Shown in pieces: positions 1 through 11,803 of a DNA stretch of 64,000 bases. Position numbers and translations under genes: made by a program. Every line of letters begins with the position of its first letter. The first letter of the stretch is position 1. The notes beneath the pieces were generated by a model. It was not told the DNA's origin and searched no databases. It saw nothing but the letters and a program-made list of their open reading frames with translations. The DNA is from Rhizobium sp. SL86 (lineage in GTDB: Bacteria; Pseudomonadota; Alphaproteobacteria; Rhizobiales; Rhizobiaceae), in the NCBI RefSeq assembly GCF_026672545.1, contig NZ_JAPPRJ010000009.1, forward strand, positions 992,001 through 1,056,000, in the 5' to 3' direction.

Positions 1-400
1 CGTAATAGAAGGCGAAACCGCCGATGCCATTGTCCATGGCCATCGCGGCAATATACTTGTCCGGGCAGATTGCGCCGGCCAGGATGCGGTTTTCACCCGC
101 CAGTTCCAGCTGGCCGAATCCCTTGGCGGACAGGCGCAAAACGACGCCCGGAATGCCGCCATCGCGCACCAGAAGGTTGGAGCCGACGCCAACGACGGTC
201 AACGGCACTTCTTCCGGAAGAATTTTCAGGAAAGTCACCAGATCGTCGATATCGTGCGGCTGGAACATCAGTTCAGCAAGGCCACCGGCCTGGAACCAGG
301 TGACTCGATCCATGGGGGCATCCGGCGTCAAGCGGCCCCGCAATTCGCTGACCTGCGGCCCAAGCGAGGCCAGCAGCTTTTCCCCATTCACCTGCTTCAT
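1..400 (-). CDS. murB: UDP-N-acetylenolpyruvoylglucosamine reductase, 5' part only
   Basis: MurB is the cytoplasmic flavoenzyme that reduces UDP-GlcNAc-enolpyruvate to UDP-MurNAc with NADPH. Only the first 133 codons are in the window; the gene runs off the left edge. The start at 400 overlaps the murC stop as ATGA, which fixes the start and implies translational coupling. The FAD-binding segment is visible: VTWFQAGG at residues 33-40 and GVGSNLLV at 71-78. It is the last dcw gene visible; ddl, ftsQ, ftsA and ftsZ would be expected beyond the edge. Identification rests on the motifs plus the order. Confidence 0.93.
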   Translation of the reverse strand, partial: MKQVNGEKLLASLGPQVSELRGRLTPDAPMDRVTWFQAGGLAELMFQPHDIDDLVTFLKILPEEVPLTVVGVGSNLLVRDGGIPGVVLRLSAKGFGQLELAGENRILAGAICPDKYIAAMAMDNGIGGFAFYY

Positions 401-1812
401 GAATTCCGTCCCGATACGCTTTCCAAATCCTTGGGCAAAGACGCTGCCCATTGCGTGATATTGCCAGCACCTAGGAGAACCACGAAATCACCCGGCTTTG
501 CAATGCCGGCGATGATGCCGGCGAGTTCCGCGGGCGTTTCCATGTAACGGGCATCCCGATGTCCGCCGGCCTTGATCCGTGACACCAGCACGTCCGACGT
601 CACTCCCTCGATCGGCTCCTCGCCAGCAGCATAAACCGGCGCTAGAATAATGCTGTCGGCATCGTTGAAGCAGGTTACGAAATCCTCAAACAGGCTCGAC
701 AGGCGCGAATATCGGTGCGGCTGATGCACAGCGATCACGCGTCCCTGGCAGCTTTCGCGCGCGGCCTTCAACACCGCCCGGATTTCCACCGGATGATGGC
801 CGTAGTCGTCGAACACCGATACGCCATTCCAGGTGCCCGTCAGCGTGAAACGACGTTTGACACCACCGAAAGAGGCAAGCCCCTTACGGATGCCGTCCTC
901 CGAAATGCCGAGCCGGTTGGCGACCGCAATCGCCGCCGTCGCATTCGAGATGTTATGGCGGCCGGGCATCGGCAGGCTCAGGTCCTTAAAGGTGAAAATG
1001 CGGCCCGTGCGGCGGCGGCGGATTTCCACGTCGAAGATCGACCGCGTGCCTTCCATGCGCACATTCGAAAAACGCGCATCGGCCTGCGGGTTTTCGCCAT
1101 AGGTGACGATCTTGCGGTCCTCGATCTTGCCGACCAGCGACTGGACCTCCGGATGGTCGATGCAGAGCACTCCAAAGCCATAGAAAGGCACGTTTTCGAC
1201 GAACTGGCGGAAGGCTGCCCGCACCGCGTCGAAATTGCCGTAATGATCGAGATGTTCCGGATCGATATTGGTGACGACCGCGACATCGGCGGGCAGTTTC
1301 AGGAAGGTGCCGTCCGATTCGTCGGCCTCCACCACCATCCACTCGCCCTCGCCCATGCGCGCATTCGTGCCGTAGGCGTTGATGATGCCGCCATTGATCA
1401 CGGTCGGATCGAGCCCGCCGGCTTCCAACAGTGTTGCGATCATCGAGGTGGTCGTCGTCTTGCCATGCGTGCCGCCGATGGCGATCGCATTGCGGAAACG
1501 CATCAGTTCGGCGAGCATTTCGGCGCGGCGCACGATCGGCAGCGATTTTTCGCGCGCCGCCATGAGTTCCGGATTGTTCTTCTTGATGGCGGTCGACACG
1601 ACCACCACTTCGGCATCGCCAAGATTGTCCGCCTGATGGCCGACGAAGACCGGAATGCCCTTGTCGCGCAGGCGCTGCACATTGGCGCCGTCCGCCTGGT
1701 CCGATCCCTGCACCCGGTGGCCGAGATTGTGCAGCACTTCGGCAATGCCGCTCATGCCGATACCACCGATCCCGATGAAATGGACGAGGCCGATGGCCTT
1801 CGGCATTTTCAT
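397..1812 (-). CDS. murC: UDP-N-acetylmuramate--L-alanine ligase
   Basis: MurC adds L-alanine to UDP-MurNAc with ATP, the first step of the peptide stem, in the cytoplasm. The 471-residue length is normal for the family. The N-terminal Rossmann glycine motif [10 protein letters not shown] is at residues 14-23 and the ATP-binding [10 protein letters not shown] at 114-123; the Mur ligase C-terminal domain follows. The ATG at 1812 overlaps the murG stop (ATGA). A second ATG two codons downstream cannot be excluded as the start. It sits between murG and murB, as is usual in rhizobia. Confidence 0.97.
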   Translation of the reverse strand: MKMPKAIGLVHFIGIGGIGMSGIAEVLHNLGHRVQGSDQADGANVQRLRDKGIPVFVGHQADNLGDAEVVVVSTAIKKNNPELMAAREKSLPIVRRAEMLAELMRFRNAIAIGGTHGKTTTTSMIATLLEAGGLDPTVINGGIINAYGTNARMGEGEWMVVEADESDGTFLKLPADVAVVTNIDPEHLDHYGNFDAVRAAFRQFVENVPFYGFGVLCIDHPEVQSLVGKIEDRKIVTYGENPQADARFSNVRMEGTRSIFDVEIRRRRTGRIFTFKDLSLPMPGRHNISNATAAIAVANRLGISEDGIRKGLASFGGVKRRFTLTGTWNGVSVFDDYGHHPVEIRAVLKAARESCQGRVIAVHQPHRYSRLSSLFEDFVTCFNDADSIILAPVYAAGEEPIEGVTSDVLVSRIKAGGHRDARYMETPAELAGIIAGIAKPGDFVVLLGAGNITQWAASLPKDLESVSGRNS

Positions 1813-2930
1813 GGTGCAACTCCTTTATAGTCTGCAATCGTCTTGCCGCTTGCCATAGCCTCAACCAGGTTGCCGAGCAACTCGGTCGCATCGGTTCGCG
1901 CACGTCCCCGCGCAGACTTCGCCATGTCCTGCAGCCGCGACGGTTCATTCAGAAGCGAGGTCAGATCTTCGGCCAGGCTTACAGGCGTGATGGTCGGCTG
2001 GCGCCGCATCAGCGCCGCACCGGCGGACACGAGAACCTGTGCATTATGGCCCTGATCGTCATCCAGAGCATGCGGCAGCGGAACGAGGAGCGACGGACGG
2101 CCGATCACCGCAAGTTCCAGAACGGTCGATGCACCGGAGCGGGACACAACAAGGTGCGCATCAGCCATGCGCGCCGGAAGGTCGGAAAAGAACGGCGCGA
2201 CATCCGCGCGGATGCCCAACCGGGCATAATCCGCCTTCAACGACTGCTCGTCCTCGGGCCGCGCCTGTTGCGTCAGGACCAACCTTTGGCGCAGGCCTTC
2301 ATCCAGCAACGCAAGCGCCTGCGGCACCATCTCGGAAAAGAAGCGGGCGCCCTGGCTGCCGCCGAACACGACAAGGCGCAGTTCACCGGTGGCATCTGCG
2401 GCCGGATAAGGCGTCTCCGCAGCAACAAGCACAGCCGGACGCACCGGATTGCCGGTCTCGACGATCTTTGCGGCGAAAGGGCCCGCGACCGGCAGAAAAC
2501 CGCCGGCAATTGCCTGGACGCGAGAGGCGAGCGCCTTGTTGGCGCGCCCCATCACCGCATTCTGCTCATGGATCACGCTCGGAATGCCGAGGCCGGTAGC
2601 CGCCAGCAGTGGCGGCACGGTCGGATACCCACCGAAACCGACGACCGCCTGCGGCTTCAGCCGGCTCATCAGCCGCCGCGCGCTGCGAAGCCCCGTCCAG
2701 AGCGTCCAGAGCGCGCGTGCCACCGCCACCGGATTTTTCGATCCGAAGGTGGCGGACGGCACCACATGGATTTCCTCGGCCGGAAAGTGCCCGGCAAACC
2801 GTTCGGCGCGTTTGTCGGTCACGAGATGCACGGTAAAACCGCGCTTCGTCAGTTCGTGCCCCAGCGCTTCCGCCGGAAAAAGATGGCCGCCGGTCCCGCC
2901 GGCGGCAAGCATGATCAGGCCCTTGTTCAT
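1809..2930 (-). CDS. murG: undecaprenyl-PP-MurNAc-pentapeptide GlcNAc transferase
   Basis: MurG is the GT28 glycosyltransferase that converts lipid I to lipid II at the inner face of the cytoplasmic membrane. The 373-residue product has the N-terminal glycine loop AAGGTGGH (residues 9-16), the GGYPTVPP and HEQN segments of the acceptor domain, and FGGSQGA in the C-terminal UDP-GlcNAc domain. It overlaps murC by ATGA and starts 8 bp after the ftsW stop. All motifs expected for MurG are present. Confidence 0.97.
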   Translation of the reverse strand: MNKGLIMLAAGGTGGHLFPAEALGHELTKRGFTVHLVTDKRAERFAGHFPAEEIHVVPSATFGSKNPVAVARALWTLWTGLRSARRLMSRLKPQAVVGFGGYPTVPPLLAATGLGIPSVIHEQNAVMGRANKALASRVQAIAGGFLPVAGPFAAKIVETGNPVRPAVLVAAETPYPAADATGELRLVVFGGSQGARFFSEMVPQALALLDEGLRQRLVLTQQARPEDEQSLKADYARLGIRADVAPFFSDLPARMADAHLVVSRSGASTVLELAVIGRPSLLVPLPHALDDDQGHNAQVLVSAGAALMRRQPTITPVSLAEDLTSLLNEPSRLQDMAKSARGRARTDATELLGNLVEAMASGKTIADYKGVAP

Positions 2931-2938
2931 GATGTGAC

Positions 2939-4099
2939 CTATTCTGCGGGAATACCATGGGCGATGCGGAAGAGGCTGCGCTCCTGCGCACGCTTTTCCG
3001 GACGGTGACGCGTCAACGCCAGGATGAAGCCCGCCGTGATGCAGATGGCGATCATCGAGGAGCCGCCATAGGAGATCAGCGGCAGCGTCATGCCCTTGGC
3101 GGGCATCAGTTCCAGGTTCACGCCCACATTGATCATCGACTGGATGCCGATCTGCAGAACGAGACCGGCGACCGCAAAGCGGTTGAAGTCGTTGCGCTCA
3201 CGATAGGCGAGGCTGAGGCCACGGATGACGATGAAGGCGAAGATCGCCACCAGCACCATGCAGAAAACGATGCCGAACTCTTCGGCCGCCACGGAGAAAA
3301 TGAAGTCGGTATGGCTATCCGGCAGGATGCGCTTGACGATCCCTTCGCCTGGGCCCTGGCCGAACCAGTCGCCACGGATGATCGCCTCGCGCGCCGTATC
3401 GACCTGGAACGTGTCACCCTCACCGGTCATGAAGCGGTCGATGCGGCCCGCCACGTGCGGAAAGACATAATAGGCCGACACGAGCCCGCCGACGCCAAGG
3501 CTGCCGAGCAGGATGATCCACAGCCAGGGCATGCCGGCCATGAAGAACATCGCGCCCCAGACCGCACTCGTCAGGATCGTCTGACCAAGGTCCGGCTGGG
3601 CGACGAGAAGCGCACCGACAATGCCGAACAGGATGATGGCAAAGAGATTGCCCGGGATTTCCGGCTGGCGGGCATGCTCGGCAAACAGCCAGGCGCAGAC
3701 CACGACGAAGGCCGGTTTCATGAATTCCGACGGCTGCAGGCCAAAGCTGCCGATATTGAACCAGCGGCGCGATCCCTTGATCTCGACACCGAAGAACAGC
3801 GCCAGCACCATCATCAGGATCGAGGCAACCAGGATGATGACGGCGGCCCGACGGACCTGCCGGGGGCTGAGGAAAGACAGCCCGATCATCACCGCAATCG
3901 ACGGCAGGAGGAACATCGCGTGTTTTTCGACGAAATAGAAACTCGGCAGGCCAATACGTTCCGCAACCGGCGGAGATGCCGCAAACGACAGCATGAAACC
4001 GAGGCCCATCAGCAGGATGAAGGTCGCAAGGAAAAAGCGATCGATCGTCCAGAACCAGTCTGCAAGCGCTCCACGATCCGCACGGCTTACCATGTTCAT
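2939..4099 (-). CDS. ftsW: peptidoglycan glycosyltransferase FtsW (SEDS)
   Basis: FtsW is the septal SEDS polymerase that works with FtsI to polymerise lipid II at the division site. The 386-residue product is a polytopic membrane protein with about ten hydrophobic segments. It carries the SEDS signatures: GSRRWFNIG around residues 110-118, [14 protein letters not shown], and [10 protein letters not shown] near the C terminus. The start overlaps the murD stop (ATGA). RodA is the alternative SEDS protein, but the dcw context between murD and murG indicates FtsW. Confidence 0.96.
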   Translation of the reverse strand: MNMVSRADRGALADWFWTIDRFFLATFILLMGLGFMLSFAASPPVAERIGLPSFYFVEKHAMFLLPSIAVMIGLSFLSPRQVRRAAVIILVASILMMVLALFFGVEIKGSRRWFNIGSFGLQPSEFMKPAFVVVCAWLFAEHARQPEIPGNLFAIILFGIVGALLVAQPDLGQTILTSAVWGAMFFMAGMPWLWIILLGSLGVGGLVSAYYVFPHVAGRIDRFMTGEGDTFQVDTAREAIIRGDWFGQGPGEGIVKRILPDSHTDFIFSVAAEEFGIVFCMVLVAIFAFIVIRGLSLAYRERNDFNRFAVAGLVLQIGIQSMINVGVNLELMPAKGMTLPLISYGGSSMIAICITAGFILALTRHRPEKRAQERSLFRIAHGIPAE

Positions 4100-5502
4100 T
4101 TCCCCTTTTCCGGCTCGACGAGCATGGTCACGCCCTCGAGTTCTGCAACGAGCGAGACGAAGGCATCGCCCCTGACCTCGAAGTTCCTGAACTGGTCGAA
4201 GCTGGCACAGGCCGGCGACAACATGACAACCCCAGCCTCGCCTGCCGCACGCGCATCGGCAGCCGCATGGGCGACGGCCCTGTCCAGCGTGCCGGAAATC
4301 TCGTAAGGTACGGCCTCGCCAAGCGTCGCGGCAAATTCCGGCGCCGCTTCTCCGATCAGATAGGCTTTCCTAATACGCGGGAAGAGTGGCGCGAGGCTTG
4401 TGATGCCGCCAGCCTTCGGCAGGCCGCCGGCAATCCAGAAGATCTGTTCGTAGCTGGAGAGCGCAGGCGCCGCCGCATCCGCATTGGTCGCCTTGGAATC
4501 GTTGATGAAGGCGACAGCGCCGATGCGCCCGACCGGCTGCATGCGGTGTTTCAGGCCGGGGAAACTCGCGAGCCCCTTGCGGATCTCGTCTTCCGACACG
4601 CCGACCGACAGGCAGGCTGCAATGGCCGCCGCCGCGTTCTGCGCGTTGTGGCTGCCCTTCAGCGTGTCGACGCCGGACAGATCGGCGACCTGACGTGCCG
4701 CGCCGGTCTCGGCCAACACGATGCCGGTCCCCTCGGCATAAAACCCGTCGGCCAGCACGTTGCGCCGCGAAATCCGCTTCACCGCGACACCGGCACGCTC
4801 GATTCGGTCGGCAATCAGCGTCGAATGGGTTTCGTCCACGCCAATGATCGCCACCTGGCTTCCGGCGACCAGACGTTCCTTGACGTCGGCGTAATGCTGC
4901 ATGGTGCCGTGCCGGTCGAGATGATCCGGCGTCAGGTTGAGCAGGATGCCAGCCGTCGGATTGATCGTCGGAGCGAGGTCGATCTGGTAGGAAGAGCACT
5001 CGATGACGTAAAAGCGGCCCGGCTTCGGCGGCTCCAGCGTCAACACGGCGGTGCCGATATTGCCGCCGAGCTGTGTGTCGCGACCGCTGGAGCGCAGGAT
5101 ATGCGCAATCAGCGCCGTCGTGGTGGATTTGCCATTGGTGCCGGTGATCGCGATGAACGGGCAATCGGGGGCATGGGCACGACGCTCACGCACGAAAAGC
5201 TCGACATCGCCGATGATCTCGACGCCGCTCGCGCGAGCAAGATCCACCGTCCAGTGCGGTTTGGGATGCGTGAGCGGCACGCCCGGCGACAGAACGAAAG
5301 CGGCCTGGGCCGGCCAATCTATGCCGTGCAGGTCGGCCGTGACGATACCGGCCGCCGCAGCCTTCGCCACGCTGTCCGGGTTGTCGTCCCAGGCGATGAC
5401 CTCGGCACCACCGGCCACCAGCGCGCTTGCGGTCGCAAGGCCGGAGCCCCCGAGACCGAACAGTGCCACCTTCTTTCCCGCAAACGTCGAAACCGGGATC
5501 AT
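4096..5502 (-). CDS. murD: UDP-N-acetylmuramoylalanine--D-glutamate ligase
   Basis: MurD adds D-glutamate to UDP-MurNAc-L-Ala in the cytoplasm. The product is 468 residues. It shows the N-terminal FGLGGSG nucleotide-like loop (residues 15-21), the ATP-binding GTNGKST at 121-127, and the C-terminal [16 protein letters not shown] segment. It starts 4 bp after the mraY stop and overlaps ftsW by ATGA. Length and motifs are ordinary for an alphaproteobacterial MurD. Confidence 0.97.
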   Translation of the reverse strand: MIPVSTFAGKKVALFGLGGSGLATASALVAGGAEVIAWDDNPDSVAKAAAAGIVTADLHGIDWPAQAAFVLSPGVPLTHPKPHWTVDLARASGVEIIGDVELFVRERRAHAPDCPFIAITGTNGKSTTTALIAHILRSSGRDTQLGGNIGTAVLTLEPPKPGRFYVIECSSYQIDLAPTINPTAGILLNLTPDHLDRHGTMQHYADVKERLVAGSQVAIIGVDETHSTLIADRIERAGVAVKRISRRNVLADGFYAEGTGIVLAETGAARQVADLSGVDTLKGSHNAQNAAAAIAACLSVGVSEDEIRKGLASFPGLKHRMQPVGRIGAVAFINDSKATNADAAAPALSSYEQIFWIAGGLPKAGGITSLAPLFPRIRKAYLIGEAAPEFAATLGEAVPYEISGTLDRAVAHAAADARAAGEAGVVMLSPACASFDQFRNFEVRGDAFVSLVAELEGVTMLVEPEKGK

Positions 5503-5506
5503 GGTC

Positions 5507-6607
5507 TCACCGAAGTTTCAGGGTCGACAAGCCGAGCATGGCAAGGCCAACGGCAATGATCCAGAAACGGATGACCACCTGGCTTTCCGTCCAGCCGAGC
5601 TTTTCGAAATGGTGATGGATCGGCGCCATCAGGAAAACGCGCCGGCCGGTCATCTTGAAGAAACCAACCTGGATGATCACCGAAAGCGTTTCCATGACGA
5701 AGAGACCGCCGATGATCGCCATGACGATCTCGTGTTTGGTGGCAACGGCAACCGAACCGATCAGTCCACCGAGCGCCAGAGAACCGGTATCGCCCATGAA
5801 GATCGCCGCCGGCGGCGCGTTGAACCAGAGAAAGCCGAGGCCCGCCCCTATGACCGCACCGAGAATGACGGCGAGTTCCCCCGTTCCGGGCACGAAATTG
5901 ATCTGCAGGTAACCGGCAAACACCGCGTTACCGGCAAGATAGGCAATCACGCCAAAGGATGCGGCAGCAATCATCACCGGCACGATGGCAAGCCCGTCGA
6001 GACCGTCGGTCAGATTGACCGCATTGCCGGCCGCCACGATGACGAAACCGCCGAACAGGATGAAGAAAATGCCGAGATTGAGCAGCAGGTCCTTGAAGAA
6101 CGGGAAGGCAACCGAGGTGCCGAGCGTCGAACCGACCGGGCTATTGGCAATCGACACCCGCATCATGAAATAGACTGCGATGCCGGCAATGACGAATTCG
6201 ATCGCCAGGCGCGCCTTGCCGGAAAAACCCTTTTCCGTCTGCTTCGTCACCTTGAGATAGTCGTCATAAAAGCCGATCGCGCCGAACCCGAGCGTCACGA
6301 GCAGGGTCGCCACGACGTAGACGTTGGACAGGTCCGCCCAGAGCAGCGATCCGCCGACAATGCCGGTGAGGATCATCAGGCCGCCCATGGTGGGCGTGCC
6401 GGCCTTCTTGAAATGGGTCTGCGGCCCGTCTGCACGAATCGGCTGGCCCTTGCCCTGGCGAATGCGCAGCGAGGCAATCATGCGCGGCCCGAACAGGAAA
6501 ACGATCAGCGCAGACGTAAAGAGGGCAGCCCCCGTCCGAAAGGTGATGTAGCGAAACAGGTTGAAAATCTGAAAGCTATTTGCCAGCTCGACAAGCCAGA
6601 TCAGCAT
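5507..6607 (-). CDS. mraY: phospho-MurNAc-pentapeptide transferase
   Basis: MraY transfers phospho-MurNAc-pentapeptide from UDP to undecaprenyl phosphate, making lipid I in the inner membrane. The 366-residue protein is polytopic. It shows the [12 protein letters not shown] signature near residue 60, the [11 protein letters not shown] aspartate-rich active-site loop, and MAPIHHHFE near the C terminus. The open frame extends 22 codons further upstream, but the ATG at 6607 gives the family N terminus [10 protein letters not shown] and is preferred. It lies between murF and murD. Confidence 0.96.
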   Translation of the reverse strand: MLIWLVELANSFQIFNLFRYITFRTGAALFTSALIVFLFGPRMIASLRIRQGKGQPIRADGPQTHFKKAGTPTMGGLMILTGIVGGSLLWADLSNVYVVATLLVTLGFGAIGFYDDYLKVTKQTEKGFSGKARLAIEFVIAGIAVYFMMRVSIANSPVGSTLGTSVAFPFFKDLLLNLGIFFILFGGFVIVAAGNAVNLTDGLDGLAIVPVMIAAASFGVIAYLAGNAVFAGYLQINFVPGTGELAVILGAVIGAGLGFLWFNAPPAAIFMGDTGSLALGGLIGSVAVATKHEIVMAIIGGLFVMETLSVIIQVGFFKMTGRRVFLMAPIHHHFEKLGWTESQVVIRFWIIAVGLAMLGLSTLKLR

Positions 6608-6629
6608 GATTGGTCTTTCTTCAGACGGG

Positions 6630-8063
6630 TCAAAGGTGGCGCTCCCTCTCGGGCAAGGCCGGATAGTTGTCAATAAGGGCCGCGACGATCTTGCCGAAGC
6701 CGATGCCGAGCGAGGATTTCACCATCAGCACATCACCCGGCCTGACGTTCTTGACGACATGATCAACGAGCTCGGCGGTCGTGGGGCGATATTCGACGGA
6801 GACACTGTCGGGAAGCGCATCGCGCAATGCCGCCATCTCGGCCCCGGCAAGCCAGACATGTTCGATCCCGGCGGCAAGCAGCGGCCCGGCCAGTTCTTCA
6901 TGCACCTTGGCGGAAAAGGCACCCATTTCCAGCATGTCGCCGAGCACCGCGATGCGACGGCCCGTGGCTTCCGGCGGGGTTGCGGCCAAAAGTGCGATCG
7001 CCGCGCGCATGGAGGCGGGATTGGCGTTGTAACTCTCGTCGATCAGGGTCAGATGTCCCTCGCCGATCCCCAGCCGGTGGCGTTCGCCGCGTCCCTTGAC
7101 TGCCCGCAGGCCGGCCAGCGCCTGTTTCGCCGCATCGAGATCGGCCCCGAACAGCGCAACGACACCGAGCGCCGCCATGGCGTTTTCAGCGATGTGGCGG
7201 CCGGGTGCACCGATATGCACCTCCATCGTCTCGCCGTTCACCACCGCCCAGATGGTGGAACCATCGGCGCCCCCTTCGAAATCGGCCAGCCGGAAATCCG
7301 CCTTGGCGTGCTGGCCAAAGGTCAGGATGTGCGGGATGCCCACGTCCTGGGCACGGTTTTCGAGGAAGGAAAACTGTTTGTTGTCACGGTTGAGGATGAC
7401 CGCGCCACCCGTCTCGACACCCTCGAAGATCTCCGCCTTGGCAGCAGCGATCTCTTCGAGGTTCTTGAAATTGCCGAGATGCGCCGGTGCGATCGTGGTG
7501 ATGATGGCCACATGCGGGCGCACCATCTTGACCAGTGGGCGGATTTCGCCCGGATGGTTCATGCCGATCTCGAAGACGCCGAACTGGGTGTCGGCCGGCA
7601 TGCGGGCAAGTGTCAGCGGCACACCCCAGTGATTGTTGAAGGAGGCAACCGCGCAATGCACCTTGCCGGAGGGCGCAAGCAGGTTGCGCAGCATCTCCTT
7701 GGTGGTCGTCTTGCCGACCGAGCCGGTGACAGCGACGATCTGAGCGCGCGAGCGCTGGCGCGCGGCAACGGCGAGCCGCCCCAGCGCCACCAGCACATCC
7801 TCGACGACGATCATCGGAACCGTGACGCGGCCCATCGCCGGCAGTTTCGCCTCGGCCACCACGAGCAATGCCGCGCCATTGGCCACCGCCATGGTCGCGA
7901 AATCATGCCCGTCGGTGCGGTCGCCCTTGATCGCAAAGAAGGCCTCGCCCGAACCGATGGAGCGGCTGTCGATGGAAATACCCGTCACGCCCTCGGGAAG
8001 GTTGCCGAACGGCCGCCCTCCCATGACGGTCACCATGTCCGCACTCGTCCATAACCAGCTCAC
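6630..8063 (-). CDS. murF: UDP-MurNAc-tripeptide--D-Ala-D-Ala ligase
   Basis: MurF adds D-Ala-D-Ala to UDP-MurNAc-tripeptide, the last cytoplasmic step of stem synthesis. I choose the GTG start at 8063: it overlaps the murE stop as GTGA and gives [10 protein letters not shown], a typical rhizobial N terminus. A GTG at 8072 is the alternative. The product is 477 residues with IDSRSI at 31-36 and the ATP loop [10 protein letters not shown] at 114-123. The segment ESYNANPAS, characteristic of MurF, is also present. Confidence 0.96.
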   Translation of the reverse strand: MSWLWTSADMVTVMGGRPFGNLPEGVTGISIDSRSIGSGEAFFAIKGDRTDGHDFATMAVANGAALLVVAEAKLPAMGRVTVPMIVVEDVLVALGRLAVAARQRSRAQIVAVTGSVGKTTTKEMLRNLLAPSGKVHCAVASFNNHWGVPLTLARMPADTQFGVFEIGMNHPGEIRPLVKMVRPHVAIITTIAPAHLGNFKNLEEIAAAKAEIFEGVETGGAVILNRDNKQFSFLENRAQDVGIPHILTFGQHAKADFRLADFEGGADGSTIWAVVNGETMEVHIGAPGRHIAENAMAALGVVALFGADLDAAKQALAGLRAVKGRGERHRLGIGEGHLTLIDESYNANPASMRAAIALLAATPPEATGRRIAVLGDMLEMGAFSAKVHEELAGPLLAAGIEHVWLAGAEMAALRDALPDSVSVEYRPTTAELVDHVVKNVRPGDVLMVKSSLGIGFGKIVAALIDNYPALPERERHL

Positions 8064-9520
8064 GCTTTGCACTCCTCCAATGCTCGTCGTACCTCGGCAT
8101 GATCGGAAAACGGCAGCACCGTCGTGCCGATCGTCTGCCCTTCCTCATGTCCCTTGCCGGCAACGATCAGCGTGTCGCCGGCTCTCAGTTGCGAGACGGC
8201 GAACCGGATGGCCTCCGCACGGTCGCCGATCTCGCGGGCATGGGGCGCCGCGGCCATGATTTCGGAGCGGATCGTCGCCGGATCTTCCGAGCGCGGATTG
8301 TCGTCCGTCACGATGACAACATCCGCAAGCCGCGTTGCCACCTCGCCCATGATCGGGCGTTTACCCTTGTCGCGATCGCCGCCGCAACCGAAGACCACCA
8401 TCACGCGGCCGGTGGTAAACGGCCTGACCGAGGTCAGCACATTGTCGAGCGCATCCGGTTTGTGGGCATAATCGACATAAACCAGCGCGCCCTGCCCGGT
8501 CTGGCCGACCAGTTCCAGGCGACCGGATGCGCCGATGAGTTTTTCGAGCGCCGCCATCGCGACCTTCGGTGAAACGCCTGTCGAGATCGCAAGGCCGGCC
8601 GCAACCAGCGCATTGGCCACCTGGAAATCACCGGCCAGCGGAATGTCCACCTCGAAGATCTGGCCCTCGTGATGGACCTCGATCATCTGCTTGTGGCGGA
8701 AATGCTCGACCCGCTTCAGCGACAGGAAATTGCCGGCGCGACCGACGGTGCGCACGTCGTGGCCTGCGGCGCGTGCTGCCTCGATCGCCTTCGCCGACCA
8801 GGCATCGTCGGCAAAAATCACAGCCGGACGCCCCTTGGGCAGCAGCGTGCCGAACAGCCGCATCTTGGCGGACATGTAGTCGTCCATCGTCGGATGGTAG
8901 TCCATGTGGTCGCGGCCGAGATTTGTGAAGGCCGCGGCAGCAAGCGTCACGCCGTCGAGCCGGCTCTGGTCGAGACCGTGGCTGGAGGCTTCCATCGCCG
9001 CATGCGTCACGCCCTCCGCCGCCAGTTCCGACAGAAGCCTGTGCAGCGCCACCGGATCGGGCGTCGTCAGCGAGCCGTATTCGTTGCGGCTGGGGGAAAT
9101 CACGCCGGTGGTGCCGATCTGTGCGGCGGCAAGGCCGGCTTGCGCCCAGATCTGCCGGGTGAAGGAGGCGACCGATGTTTTGCCGGCCGTCCCTGTCACC
9201 GCCACCATGGTGGCCGGCTGGGCGCCATAAAAGCGACTTGCGGCGAGCGCCAGGAAACGGCGCGGATTGCCGACGCTCAGCACCGGAACCGCGACATCGA
9301 GCGCATGGCTGCCAACGACGGCGACCGCGCCGCGACCGATCGCATCGGCAGCATAACTTGCGCCGTCACCCTTCGTGCCGGAAATCGCAACGAACAACAT
9401 GCCCGGCGTGATCTGCCGGCTGTCGGCAGAAATCCCGGTAACGGTCAGGCTGCCAGCAGGTCCGGCAAGCACGGTTTCGATCTCCGGAAAGTCCCCTCCG
9501 GAGAGTTCTCTCAAATTCAT
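8060..9520 (-). CDS. murE: UDP-MurNAc-L-Ala-D-Glu--meso-diaminopimelate ligase
   Basis: MurE adds the third stem residue. The DNPR motif (in [11 protein letters not shown]) marks the meso-diaminopimelate-specific type. The ATG at 9520 is preferred because GAGAGAGG lies 6-7 nt upstream; a GTG at 9526 would leave no room for this site. The product is 486 residues, with SADSRQ at 31-36 and the ATP loop TGTAGKTS at 109-116. The stop overlaps the murF GTG. A 65-bp gap separates it from ftsI. Confidence 0.96.
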   Translation of the reverse strand: MNLRELSGGDFPEIETVLAGPAGSLTVTGISADSRQITPGMLFVAISGTKGDGASYAADAIGRGAVAVVGSHALDVAVPVLSVGNPRRFLALAASRFYGAQPATMVAVTGTAGKTSVASFTRQIWAQAGLAAAQIGTTGVISPSRNEYGSLTTPDPVALHRLLSELAAEGVTHAAMEASSHGLDQSRLDGVTLAAAAFTNLGRDHMDYHPTMDDYMSAKMRLFGTLLPKGRPAVIFADDAWSAKAIEAARAAGHDVRTVGRAGNFLSLKRVEHFRHKQMIEVHHEGQIFEVDIPLAGDFQVANALVAAGLAISTGVSPKVAMAALEKLIGASGRLELVGQTGQGALVYVDYAHKPDALDNVLTSVRPFTTGRVMVVFGCGGDRDKGKRPIMGEVATRLADVVIVTDDNPRSEDPATIRSEIMAAAPHAREIGDRAEAIRFAVSQLRAGDTLIVAGKGHEEGQTIGTTVLPFSDHAEVRRALEECKA

Positions 9521-9585
9521 AGGCACCCTCTCTCGCGTTGCGGCCTGATCTAGGGCCGCGAATCGTCGGGTCCATTCATTATGTC

Positions 9586-11331
9586 CTAATAGGACACAAG
9601 CATGGCGGAGCCGTTCTCGCCGAAACGCGGTTTTACACCGAGAATCGCCGCCGAACGGGAAATGATTTCCTTTACCATCGGTGCCGCGCTGTTTCCGGCG
9701 AGCACTGCGCGGTCCGTTTCACTGCGCGGATCGTCGATAAAGGTCAGCACAACATATTTCGGATGGTAGATCGGGAAGGCCGCCAGGAAGGCGTTGAAGT
9801 TGTGGTCGTGGTTGTAGCGGCCGTTGATGACCTTGTCGGCCGTCCCCGTCTTGCCGCCCACGTCGAAGCCGGGAACGAGCGCGTTTTTGCCGGAGCCGTT
9901 CACGCCGTTCCACTCGAACAGCCAGCGCATGTTGTCGCTGGTGGTCGATTTGATCACCTGCGTCGACGCCGCTTCCGCCTGCACTTCGCTGCGCGGCAGG
10001 AAGGTCGGTTCGACAAGCTTGCCGCCGTTAACGAGAGCCGCCCCGGCAACCGCCGTCTGCAGCGGCGTGGTGGAAACGCCGTGACCGAAGGAAATCGTCA
10101 CCGAGTTGATCTTTTTCCATTCGCGCGGCTGGCTCGGCATCGCCACTTCCGGCAGTTCCGTCTGCATCTTGGTCAGCAGTCCGAGCTTGGTCAGGAAGGC
10201 CTTGTGCCCGTCGATGCCGACGACATCGGCCATCTTGGCGGTGCCGATGTTGGACGAATACTGGAAGACTTCCGGCACGGTCAGGAAACGACCCTTGCCG
10301 TGGAAATCCTTGATCGTGAAACCGCCAATGCGCAGCGGGTAGCGCGCGTCGAAACTGTCGGTCATCTTCACCTTGCCGCTGTCCAGCGCCATGGCGAGCG
10401 TGAACGACTTGAAGGTGGAGCCCATCTCGAAGGTACCGTTCGACATGCGGTTCAGCCAGCCTTCCTCGCCGCCAGCCGCCGGATCGTTCGGGTCGAAATC
10501 CGGAACCGAGGACATGGCGAGGATTTCGCCGGTATGGGCATCGAGCACGACGCCGCCGGCGCCCTTCGCCTTGAACTTGGTGATGGAAGAGACCAGCACG
10601 TCGCGCAGGATCGCCTGCACCCGCACATCGATCGACAGCTTGACCGGCTCCAGCGGCTGGCTGCTCGTCATGCCGACGGCGGCGAGATCCGCAAGACCCT
10701 GCGTGTCGATGTAGCGTTCCATGCCGGCCACGCCACGGTTGTCGATATTGACGTAACCGACGATATGGGCCGCCGTTGCTCCGCCCGGATAAAAGCGCCG
10801 CTTTTCCGGACGAAAACCGATGCCCGGAATGCCAAGCGCCAGGATTTCGCTCTGCTGCTTCGGCGTCAGCTGGCGCCGCAGCCACTGGAAGCGCGAATTG
10901 GACCGCAGCTTGCCATAGATCTGCTTGCTATCGAGATCCGGGAGAACGGTGCGCAGCTTCTCGATCACCTCGTCCGCATCGACGATCTTGTGCGGCTCGG
11001 CAAACAGCGAGACCGTCCGGATGTCGGTCGCCAGCACCTCGCCGTTGCGGTCGAGAATGTCCGGACGCGAAGCCATCAGCCGGTCGGCGGGCATGATGCT
11101 CGACGTCGTTTCCGGTTCGCGAAGACCGTAATAGGTGAGACGCGCGCCGATCACGCCATAAAAGGCAATGAAGGCGACCATGATCAGGCCGATGCGCGTG
11201 CGGGCCTGGGTGGCCTTGCGCTTGCGCGAGCCTTCGAATTTCGCGCCGGTCGAACCGGCACGCATACCATTGGCACCGGCGGAAAAATGCGCCCTGCTCT
11301 TCAGCACCATGACCCGGGAAAGGAAAGCCAT
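9586..11331 (-). CDS. ftsI: division-specific transpeptidase, penicillin-binding protein 3
   Basis: FtsI crosslinks septal peptidoglycan in the periplasm, working with FtsW. The 581-residue protein has a basic cytoplasmic tail, one membrane anchor at about residues 47-64, a pedestal domain, and a transpeptidase domain with STFK (305-308, the acylated serine), SSN in QYSSNIG, and KTGT near the C terminus. The start ATG overlaps the ftsL stop (TAATG). A short inverted repeat (TGTCCTA-A-TAGGACA) spans its stop codon at 9582-9596. The family assignment is firm. Confidence 0.97.
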   Translation of the reverse strand: MAFLSRVMVLKSRAHFSAGANGMRAGSTGAKFEGSRKRKATQARTRIGLIMVAFIAFYGVIGARLTYYGLREPETTSSIMPADRLMASRPDILDRNGEVLATDIRTVSLFAEPHKIVDADEVIEKLRTVLPDLDSKQIYGKLRSNSRFQWLRRQLTPKQQSEILALGIPGIGFRPEKRRFYPGGATAAHIVGYVNIDNRGVAGMERYIDTQGLADLAAVGMTSSQPLEPVKLSIDVRVQAILRDVLVSSITKFKAKGAGGVVLDAHTGEILAMSSVPDFDPNDPAAGGEEGWLNRMSNGTFEMGSTFKSFTLAMALDSGKVKMTDSFDARYPLRIGGFTIKDFHGKGRFLTVPEVFQYSSNIGTAKMADVVGIDGHKAFLTKLGLLTKMQTELPEVAMPSQPREWKKINSVTISFGHGVSTTPLQTAVAGAALVNGGKLVEPTFLPRSEVQAEAASTQVIKSTTSDNMRWLFEWNGVNGSGKNALVPGFDVGGKTGTADKVINGRYNHDHNFNAFLAAFPIYHPKYVVLTFIDDPRSETDRAVLAGNSAAPMVKEIISRSAAILGVKPRFGENGSAMLVSY

Positions 11332-11801
11332 TAGTCCTCCACCGATCCTGTAGAAATGATATCGATTGCCGAGGCGCCGCGCGGCAGCGGAACGGGGACG
11401 GTCGAGGCCGCCTTCGTGGCCTTGACCTTGTCGACACCGCGGATGGCGGCGCGCACTTCCGGGTCCGCCCCGGCGATCAGTTCCTCGATCGTCGTTTCCG
11501 GCTGCGGCAGCTGCGATTTCGGCATCGGGAGCTCCTTCGGCATCGCAAGCTGCGTTGGCGCCGTCGGAACGAGGTTGAGTTCGGACTGATAGACGTTGAT
11601 CAGACGATGCAGGCGGTTCGGCTGCGTCAGGAGCGCCCAGTCCGCTTTCAGAAGATCGATGGTATCCCGCTCGAGCCTGATCTCGCTCTCGAGGCGGTGC
11701 ACCTCCTCGAGCTTGAGTTCAGCCTTGTGTTTGATCGTATAGGTCACCACCGCCGTTGCGGTCATGACGCCGATAAGGACGAGGTCGAAGCTTCTCAGCA
11801 T
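11331..11801 (-). CDS. ftsL: cell division protein FtsL-like
   Basis: A 156-residue bitopic protein with an N-terminal membrane segment at about residues 5-21 and then a coiled-coil region rich in Glu, Leu and Arg (about 24-60), as in FtsL, which links FtsB and FtsQ to FtsWI. FtsL is poorly conserved, so the call relies on topology and on its place between rsmH and ftsI. It contains the segment ADWALLTQPNRL, common in rhizobial FtsL. The C-terminal 80 residues are Pro/Ala-rich and longer than in enterobacterial FtsL. It starts 2 bp after the rsmH stop. Confidence 0.85.
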   Translation of the reverse strand: MLRSFDLVLIGVMTATAVVTYTIKHKAELKLEEVHRLESEIRLERDTIDLLKADWALLTQPNRLHRLINVYQSELNLVPTAPTQLAMPKELPMPKSQLPQPETTIEELIAGADPEVRAAIRGVDKVKATKAASTVPVPLPRGASAIDIISTGSVED

Positions 11802-11803
11802 GA

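Noticed and set aside
9582-9596. Palindrome TGTCCTA-A-TAGGACA at the ftsI stop
   Set aside because: It is short and lies inside the coupled dcw transcript; too weak for a terminator or a named operator.
9538-11334. Long open frame antisense to ftsI, about 598 codons
   Set aside because: High-GC mirror frame of a certain gene; Arg/His/Gln-rich with no domain and no ribosome site.
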